The notes beneath the pieces were generated by a model. The model did no database searches. It worked only from the letters and a program-made list of their open reading frames with translations, and was not told the origin of the DNA. The position numbers were made by a program, and so were the translations under genes. Positions 58,731-64,000 of a stretch of DNA of 64,000 bases are shown here, piece by piece. The DNA comes from Kutzneria chonburiensis (lineage in GTDB: Bacteria > Actinomycetota > Actinomycetes > Mycobacteriales > Pseudonocardiaceae). The DNA is taken from assembly GCF_028622115.1 (NCBI RefSeq), contig NZ_CP097263.1:7378001-7442000 (forward strand). The letters run 5' to 3'. The stretch's first letter is position 1. Every line of letters begins with the position of its first letter.

Positions 58731-59936
58731 GTGTCACCGCAGCAGCAGCGCGTCCGCTTCGACTCCGCGACCGACGGGTTCGACCCGCCGTTCGCGCTGG
58801 TCGACCTGGACGCCTTCGACCACAACGCCGCCGAGCTGGTGCGACGGGCCGGCGGCACGCCGATCCGCGTCGCCAGCAAGTCCGTCCGCGTCCGCGCCCT
58901 GCTCGAACGGGTGCTCGCGGTGCCGGGCTACGCCGGGCTGATGACCTACTCGCTGGCCGAGGCGATGTGGCTGTTCGCCGAGGGCACCTGCGACGACCTG
59001 CTGGTCGGCTACCCGACGACGGACCGGGCGACGCTGCAGAAGCTGGCCCACGACGAAGCGGCCCGCGCGGCGATCACGATCATGGTCGACTCGGTCGACC
59101 ACCTCGACCTGGTCGACGACGCGCTCGGCCCGGGCCACCCGGACATCCGGGTCTGCCTCGAGCTCGACGCGTCCTGGCGACCGCTCAACGGATCGCGCAA
59201 GCTGCACGTCGGCCCGCTGCGCTCGCCGGTGCACACCGCGGCCCAGGCCGCGGCCCTGACCAGGCGAATCGTCGAACGTCCCGGCTTCAAGCTGGTCGGG
59301 ATCATGGCGTACGAAGGGCAGATCGCCGGTATCGGCGACGCCCCGCCCGGCAACCCCCTGCGCGGCCTGGCGGTGCGCTGGATGCAGGGCAAGTCGGCGG
59401 CCGAGCTGGCCGAGCGCCGGGCGGCCGTGGTGTCGGCGGTACGGGCACTGACTCCGCTGGAGTTCGTGAACGGCGGCGGCACGGGCAGCCTGGAAGGCAC
59501 CGCCGCGGAGCCGGCGGTGACCGAGGTCGCGGCCGGGTCGGGCCTGCTCGGGCCGACCCTGTTCGACGGCTACCGGTCGTTCCAACCCCGGCCGGCGGCG
59601 CTGTTCGCGCTGCCGGTGGTCCGCCGCCCCGGCCCGAACGTGGCGACGCTGTTCACCGGCGGCTACCCGGCGTCCGGGCCGATCGGCGAGGACCGGCTGC
59701 CCTCGCCGTACCTGCCGGCCGGGCTCAAGCTGACCAAGCTGGAGGCGGCCGGCGAGGTGCAGACGCCGGTCACCGGCAAGGCGGCCGACCGGTTGCGTAT
59801 CGGCGACCGGGTCTGGATGCGGCACGCCAAGGCCGGCGAGCTGGCCGAGCGGTTCCGCGAGTTCCACCTCGTGCGCGGCTACCAGGTGGAGCAGACGGCC
59901 CCCACCTACCGCGGCGAGGGCCAGGCCTTCGGCTGA
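58731..59936 (+). CDS. Alanine racemase-fold enzyme (D-threonine aldolase/amino acid deaminase-like)
   Basis: A 401-residue fold-type III PLP protein. PLP lysine lies in IRVASKSVRVRALL; the barrel continues with LMTYSLAEAMWL, DLLVGYPTTD, ELDASWRPLNG and FVNGGGTGSLEGT; the C-terminal beta domain has RIGDRVWMRHAKAGELAERF with metal-type His. Closest to D-threonine aldolase or D-serine deaminase relatives. Paired divergently with the lactone oxidase. Start GTG 58731. Confidence 0.85.
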   Translation: MSPQQQRVRFDSATDGFDPPFALVDLDAFDHNAAELVRRAGGTPIRVASKSVRVRALLERVLAVPGYAGLMTYSLAEAMWLFAEGTCDDLLVGYPTTDRATLQKLAHDEAARAAITIMVDSVDHLDLVDDALGPGHPDIRVCLELDASWRPLNGSRKLHVGPLRSPVHTAAQAAALTRRIVERPGFKLVGIMAYEGQIAGIGDAPPGNPLRGLAVRWMQGKSAAELAERRAAVVSAVRALTPLEFVNGGGTGSLEGTAAEPAVTEVAAGSGLLGPTLFDGYRSFQPRPAALFALPVVRRPGPNVATLFTGGYPASGPIGEDRLPSPYLPAGLKLTKLEAAGEVQTPVTGKAADRLRIGDRVWMRHAKAGELAERFREFHLVRGYQVEQTAPTYRGEGQAFG

Positions 59937-59937
59937 C

Positions 59938-60573
59938 CTACTCGGGTTCGCCCAGTCGGGTAGACAGGTAGCCCTTGATCAGGGCCTTCGCCTCGTCGAC
60001 CACGATCTGGTCGCCGCTCTCGTTGCGGCGGAAGGCGAACTTCAGCACGCCGTCGGCCGCCTCGATGGCCACCGCGACCGGCAGCTGGAGCTCGGCCATC
60101 GAGCGGCCGAACCGCTCGGAGATCAGCGCGGCCAGGCCCTCGGCGATGACCGCGTTGTTGTCCTTGCCGTCGTCGAGCAGCCGGGTGTCCACCACGTCGC
60201 CGAAGTGCAGCCGGCTGAACGCGGGCACCGTCCGGTGCATCTCCACGTACACGTCGAACATCGAGTCGACGGCGTCCCACCAGTGCTCCAGCTCGGCCGA
60301 GTCGAAGCGCTGGACCACGTTGGCCATGAAGCGCTCCAGGTTGCGCAGGGTCAGCGCCTGCACGACCGCGCGCTTGTCGGGGAAAAACTGGTAGAGCGAG
60401 CCGACCGCGACGCCGGCCCGCTCGGCGATGAGCGTGGTCGTCACGCCGTCGTAGCCCAACTCCTCGATCAGCGAGGCGCACGCCTCGAGCATGCGCTCAA
60501 CCCGCTGGGCGCTGCGCTGCTGGACGGGCTTGCGACGCAGCGGACCCACGTCGGTGGTCAGGTCGGCGGACAC
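59938..60573 (-). CDS. TetR family regulator
   Basis: A 211-residue regulator: helix-turn-helix in TTTLIAERAGVAVGSLYQFFPDKRAVV near residues 45-70, and a helical ligand domain. Divergent from the beta-glucosidase/MFS pair, it probably controls that operon. GTG 60573 follows AAGGAG by 5 nt; ATG 60606 in frame has a weaker site. Confidence 0.9.
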   Translation of the reverse strand: MSADLTTDVGPLRRKPVQQRSAQRVERMLEACASLIEELGYDGVTTTLIAERAGVAVGSLYQFFPDKRAVVQALTLRNLERFMANVVQRFDSAELEHWWDAVDSMFDVYVEMHRTVPAFSRLHFGDVVDTRLLDDGKDNNAVIAEGLAALISERFGRSMAELQLPVAVAIEAADGVLKFAFRRNESGDQIVVDEAKALIKGYLSTRLGEPE

Positions 60574-60678
60574 GCGGACTCCTTGGCTGACGGCTGTGGC
60601 AGGCATTCTCGCCTGTGACGGGTGGGGAGCACTTCCCTGTGACCCCGCACACGCCTACTATCCGAACAAATTTCATGT

Positions 60679-60692
60679 CTACTCGGCAGTAG
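60679..60692. promoter_or_regulatory. Candidate TetR operator
   Basis: CTACTCGGCAGTAG is a palindrome with 5-bp arms between the TetR gene and the beta-glucosidase gene, 23 bp before its start. Confidence 0.45.
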
Positions 60693-60714
60693 CGCAAGTC
60701 TCAGAGGTGGTGCC

Positions 60715-62028
60715 ATGAGCGAGCCCGTCCTCCCATCCTTCCCCGACGACTTCCTCTGGGGGGTCTCCACCTCGGCATATCAGGTGGAGGGTGCCGTCTC
60801 TGAGGGTGGCAGGGGCAGGTCGGTCTGGGACACGTTCTGCGAGACACCCGATCGGGTGTTCTCCGGACAGAGCGGCGCGGTCGCGTGCGACCACTACCAC
60901 CGCTACCCGGAGGACATCGGCCTGATGCGCGACCTCGGCGTCGGCGCCTACCGATTCTCGATCGCCTGGCCACGAGTGCAACCCGAAGGCACCGGCGCCG
61001 TCAATGCCGAGGGCCTGGGCTTCTACGACCGGCTGGTCGACGCGCTGTGCGAGGCCGGCATCACGCCGGTCGCCACCGTCTACCACTGGGACACGCCGCA
61101 GCCGATCGAGGACGCCGGCGGCTGGCTCAACCGGGACACGGCCAAGCACTTCGCCGAGTACGCCGGGATCGTCGGGGCGAAGCTGGCCGACCGGGTGCCG
61201 ATGTGGATCCCGATCAACGAACCGATGGTGACCACGGTCTACGGCTACGGCATCGGCCAGTACGCGCCGGGCCAATTCCTGCTGATGGACGCCATCCCGA
61301 CCGCCCACCACCAGAACCTGGCGCACGGCCTGGCCGTGCAGGCGCTGCGGGCGGCCGGCGCCAGGCAGATCGGCTCGGCCAACAACCACGGCCCGGTCTG
61401 GCCGGCCACCGACGGGCCGGCCGACCGGGAGGCCGCGGACCGGGCCAGCGACCTGATCAACTGGCTGTTCGCCGACCCGGTGCTGGCCGGCACCTACCCG
61501 GAGTCGATGCACCCGTGGCTGCCGCCGGGCTTCGCCGACGACCTGCCGACGATCAACACCCCGATGGACTTCTACGGCGTCAACTACTACGAGCCGACCC
61601 AGGTCTCGGCCCCGTCCGAGGGCAATCCCTTGCCGTTCGACCTGGGCGAGGTCGAGGGTTACCCGATGACCACCAACGGGTCGCCGGTGGTGCCGGACGG
61701 GCTGCGCCAGTTCCTCGGCCAGCTGCGCGACCGGCACGGCGACCGGCTGCCGCCGTTGCAGATCACCGAGAACGGCGCCAGCTACGACGGCGTCGACGAC
61801 CAGGAGCGCATCAACTTCCTGGCCGAGCACCTGCGCTCGCTGCGGCTGGCCATGCACGAGGGGGCCGACGTGCGCGGCTACTTCGTGTGGTCGCTGCTGG
61901 ACAACTTCGAGTGGTCCAAGGGCTACCAGCCCCGGTTCGGCCTGGTCGACGTCGACTACGACACGCTGCGGCGCACCCCCAAGGCGTCCTTCACCTGGTA
62001 CCGCGACCTGATCAGAGGTGAGCACTGA
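60715..62028 (+). CDS. bglA: Family GH1 beta-glucosidase
   Basis: A 437-residue GH1 enzyme. Acid/base Glu in WIPINEPMV and nucleophile Glu in ITENGASYDG are present, as are LWGVSTSAYQVEG, YRFSIAWPRVQP and VWSLLDNFEWSKGY. No signal peptide, so it acts on imported beta-glucosides. ATG 60715 follows AGAGG. The stop overlaps the transporter ATG (TGATG). Confidence 0.95.
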   Translation: MSEPVLPSFPDDFLWGVSTSAYQVEGAVSEGGRGRSVWDTFCETPDRVFSGQSGAVACDHYHRYPEDIGLMRDLGVGAYRFSIAWPRVQPEGTGAVNAEGLGFYDRLVDALCEAGITPVATVYHWDTPQPIEDAGGWLNRDTAKHFAEYAGIVGAKLADRVPMWIPINEPMVTTVYGYGIGQYAPGQFLLMDAIPTAHHQNLAHGLAVQALRAAGARQIGSANNHGPVWPATDGPADREAADRASDLINWLFADPVLAGTYPESMHPWLPPGFADDLPTINTPMDFYGVNYYEPTQVSAPSEGNPLPFDLGEVEGYPMTTNGSPVVPDGLRQFLGQLRDRHGDRLPPLQITENGASYDGVDDQERINFLAEHLRSLRLAMHEGADVRGYFVWSLLDNFEWSKGYQPRFGLVDVDYDTLRRTPKASFTWYRDLIRGEH

Positions 62029-63308
62029 TGGCACAGGCCGCCGAGGTCAACGGGCCGGGACCGTTCGACGACGAACCGAGCGCGCTCACCGAACCCGCCG
62101 TTCGGGTGCGTGGCGGCTGGACCACGCTGCTGTTCCTGGCCAACCTCGGCCTGTGGCTGGGCATCTACGCGCCGATCCAGGTGCTGCTGCCCGAGCAGGC
62201 CCAACTGCTGGCCAGCACCGACAAGGAGACCGTGTTCAGCGTGGTCACCGGCATCGGCGCGGTGGTCGCGCTGATCGCCAACCCGGTGATCGGCGCCTTC
62301 TCCGACCGGACCTGCTCGAGGTGGGGCCGTCGACACCCGTGGACGCTGGCCGGCTCCGCGCTCGGCGCGCTGGGCCTGGTCGTGCTGGCGGTCGCGCCGA
62401 ACGTCGTGATCATGGTGATCGGCTGGTCGCTGGTCCAGGCCGGGTTGAACGGCATGCTGGCCAGCCTGACCTCGGCGCTGCCCGACCGGGTGCCGGTGGA
62501 GCAGCGGGCCGAGGTCGGCGGCTTCATCGGCATCAGCCAGATGCTCGGCACGGTGGCCGGCGCCGCCCTGGTGTCGGTGGTGATCACCAGCCTGGCCGGC
62601 GGCTACGTGGCCTGTGCGGTGCTGGTCGTGCTTGGCGCGCTGGCCTTCGTCCGGTTCACGCCGGACGCCGTGCTGCCGCGCCGGTTCCGTCCGGACGGCG
62701 GCCTGCGGCAGCTGGTCGGCGCGCTGTGGATCTCCCCGGTCAAGCACCCCGACTTCGGCTGGGGCTGGGGCACCCACTTCATGGTCAACCTGGGCAACGC
62801 GCTCGGCACGCTCTACCTGCTGTACTTCCTGGCCGACGCGGTGCACTACCAGGGCGATCCGGTGGACGGGCTGCTGATCCTGATGGTGCTGTACGGCATC
62901 GCGCTGACCATCGGCGCGCTGGTCGCGGGCCGGATGTCCGACAAGTCCGGCCGGCGCAAGCCGTACGTCGTGGCCGCGGCCGTGGTGATGGCTGCCTCGG
63001 CGATCATCCTGGCCGTCTCGCCGACCTGGACCGCGTCGCTGATCGCCGCCCCGCTGCTGGGCGTGGGTTTCGGCGTCTACTGGGCGGTCGCTCTGGCCGT
63101 GCTGACCCAGGTGCTGCCGGCCGCCTCGAACCGGGCCAAGGACCTCGGCGTGATCAACGTCGCGAACTCGTTGCCGCAGGTCATCGCGCCCGTGGTGGCC
63201 GGGCTGGCCCTCCAGCTGGCCGGCGGCTACGCCGCGCTCTTCGTGCTCTCCGCGATCGCGACGACGGCCGGCGGATTCATGGTCACGAGGATCAGGGCCG
63301 TTCGCTGA
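62028..63308 (+). CDS. MFS transporter, probably for glycosides
   Basis: A 426-residue 12-helix transporter with IGAFSDRTCSRWGRRHPW in loop 2-3 and VAGRMSDKSGRRKPYV in loop 8-9. It resembles SV2/LacY-like glycoside transporters that pair with GH1 enzymes. Coupled to the beta-glucosidase gene by TGATG, so it likely brings in its substrate. Confidence 0.88.
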   Translation: MAQAAEVNGPGPFDDEPSALTEPAVRVRGGWTTLLFLANLGLWLGIYAPIQVLLPEQAQLLASTDKETVFSVVTGIGAVVALIANPVIGAFSDRTCSRWGRRHPWTLAGSALGALGLVVLAVAPNVVIMVIGWSLVQAGLNGMLASLTSALPDRVPVEQRAEVGGFIGISQMLGTVAGAALVSVVITSLAGGYVACAVLVVLGALAFVRFTPDAVLPRRFRPDGGLRQLVGALWISPVKHPDFGWGWGTHFMVNLGNALGTLYLLYFLADAVHYQGDPVDGLLILMVLYGIALTIGALVAGRMSDKSGRRKPYVVAAAVVMAASAIILAVSPTWTASLIAAPLLGVGFGVYWAVALAVLTQVLPAASNRAKDLGVINVANSLPQVIAPVVAGLALQLAGGYAALFVLSAIATTAGGFMVTRIRAVR

Positions 63309-63324
63309 ACGACCGCTCGGCCCC

Positions 63325-63428
63325 GCCCCTGCTTCGCACGGTTGCTGGATTTTCGCCCGCCGCCACCCGACGGGCCACGCACTCAAGCCGATGCGGCGGG
63401 GGAAAATTCAGCAAGGGCGAGGCAGGGG
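63325..63428. repeat. Long imperfect inverted repeat
   Basis: Arms 63325-63363 and 63393-63428 are imperfect reverse complements (shared TTGCTG.ATTTTC.CCCGCCGC and CCCCTGC.TCGC), starting 17 bp past the transporter stop. It could be a terminator or a remnant of a small mobile element. The gap 63309-63735 otherwise shows one more hairpin and no gene. Confidence 0.55.
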
Positions 63429-63479
63429 TCACGAGGGGCCGAGCCGCGACGCCGAAGGCGGCGCCATGAAACTGAGACC

Positions 63480-63520
63480 GGTTGAGGGTGCCTGTCCGGG
63501 GAAAACAGGCACCCCCAACC
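63480..63520. terminator. Hairpin in the 63.5 kb gap
   Basis: GGTTG and GGGTGCCTGT pair with ACAGGCACCC and CAACC across one bulged base, loop about 9 nt. Confidence 0.5.
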
Positions 63521-63735
63521 GGGGTTGGTGGCCGCGGACCGTCACCGGTTCGGGGTAGGCGCCCAGTGGACGTCAACTCGGCGCCATCTCAGCGCCGGCC
63601 CGCGGAAATCTGTGGAGTTATCTGGCCAGCGACCCGGTACGTCGCGGTCGGGGGTTCGGACGTCCCCGGGTCGCCGGCCGGTGGCGGAGGATCAGCGTTC
63701 CCGGGTCGGGGTGTCCGGGATGCCGACGCCGCCAG

Positions 63736-64000
63736 CTAGTGGGCCACCGCAACCGTGCTGCGGTGACGGGATCCGCGCGGCGCCGGAGCCGGCTGCTGCG
63801 CGGTGAGCATGTGTCGAGCGGGTCGCGGCGCGAGACCACCGGCGACCAGGTGTTCGTAGGCGGCGCGCCACACCGAGCACGGCGACTTCTGCTGCCGCCA
63901 GCGGGTGGAGCACTCGGGGCAGTTGCCCTTCTCGTCGGGCTCGTGCGCGGCCAGCAGGGCTCGCCAGCCGTCGGTCAGCCGAGGCAGCTCGGAGCGGGCA
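63736..64000 (-). CDS. C-terminal part of an unknown Cys-rich protein
   Basis: An open frame entering from the right edge and ending in TAG at 63736-63738, leaving 87 residues. It has ELPRLTDGWRALLAAHEPDE, then NCPECSTRWRQQKSPC and SVWRAAYEHLV, and a basic Pro-rich tail. The three cysteines and a tryptophan in CPEC...C could form a small metal site. I do not recognise the family. The start is outside the window. Confidence 0.7.
   Translation of the reverse strand, partial: ARSELPRLTDGWRALLAAHEPDEKGNCPECSTRWRQQKSPCSVWRAAYEHLVAGGLAPRPARHMLTAQQPAPAPRGSRHRSTVAVAH

Overview
This is a high-GC actinobacterial chromosome segment centred on the replication origin. The gene order pcnA - NUDIX - DUF6049 - murJ - sigM - trxB/trxA - cwlM - parB/parA - rsmG - jag - yidC - yidD - rnpA - rpmH - dnaA - [oriC] - dnaN - gnd - recF - dciA - gyrB - gyrA - DUF3566 - tRNA-Ile - DLW-39 - tRNA-Ala - ppiA - crgA - trpG - pknB - pknA - pbpA - rodA - pstP - fhaB - fhaA - tRNA-Leu matches, as I recall it, the two ends of the Mycobacterium tuberculosis map joined at oriC. 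There are no mycolate-type genes. A class E sortase gene, a murJ gene separate from its pseudokinase, and the general protein sequences point to Pseudonocardiales; I cannot name the genus.

Layout. 1-2.1 kb: the tail of an unknown Cys-rich protein, yqgE and an MFS transporter. 2.1-17.1 kb: RNA and cell-wall genes (CCA transferase, MurJ with a separate pseudokinase, SigM with its probable anti-sigma factor, thioredoxin system, CwlM, a GNAT protein, an aminotransferase and an ATP-grasp ligase). 17.3-22.6 kb, minus strand: parAB, rsmG, jag, yidCD, rnpA, rpmH. 23.2-34.7 kb: dnaA, oriC, dnaN, gnd, recF, dciA, gyrBA. 34.7-43.3 kb: three-gene tRNA/DLW-39 cluster, an acetate symporter pair, cyclophilin, rhomboid, CrgA and sortase. 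44-53.4 kb, minus strand: the Ser/Thr phospho-signalling and elongation operon. 53.5-64 kb: tRNA-Leu, then accessory genes (unknown proteins, FAD oxidase, aldolase-like enzyme, TetR/beta-glucosidase/sugar transporter, and a partial Cys-rich protein).

How it works together. Replication initiation, segregation (ParAB with at least seven good parS-like sites) and supercoiling surround oriC. On both sides lie parts of one peptidoglycan control circuit: PknA/PknB, PstP, FhaA/FhaB, PbpA and RodA on the right, and MurJ, a kinase-dead partner and CwlM on the left.

Most notable observations: (1) seven inverted-repeat units, each 43-44 bp across, form an array in the dnaA-dnaN intergenic region upstream of the DnaA boxes; (2) a parS-like site forms the loop of the terminator after jag; (3) parA, the DUF485 gene and pbpA each look one base short at a 4-base G or C run; (4) CwlM keeps all its zinc ligands, whereas an adjacent Ddl-like protein lacks two Mg2+ ligands; (5) a related hairpin repeat lies just downstream of each of the three tRNA genes.
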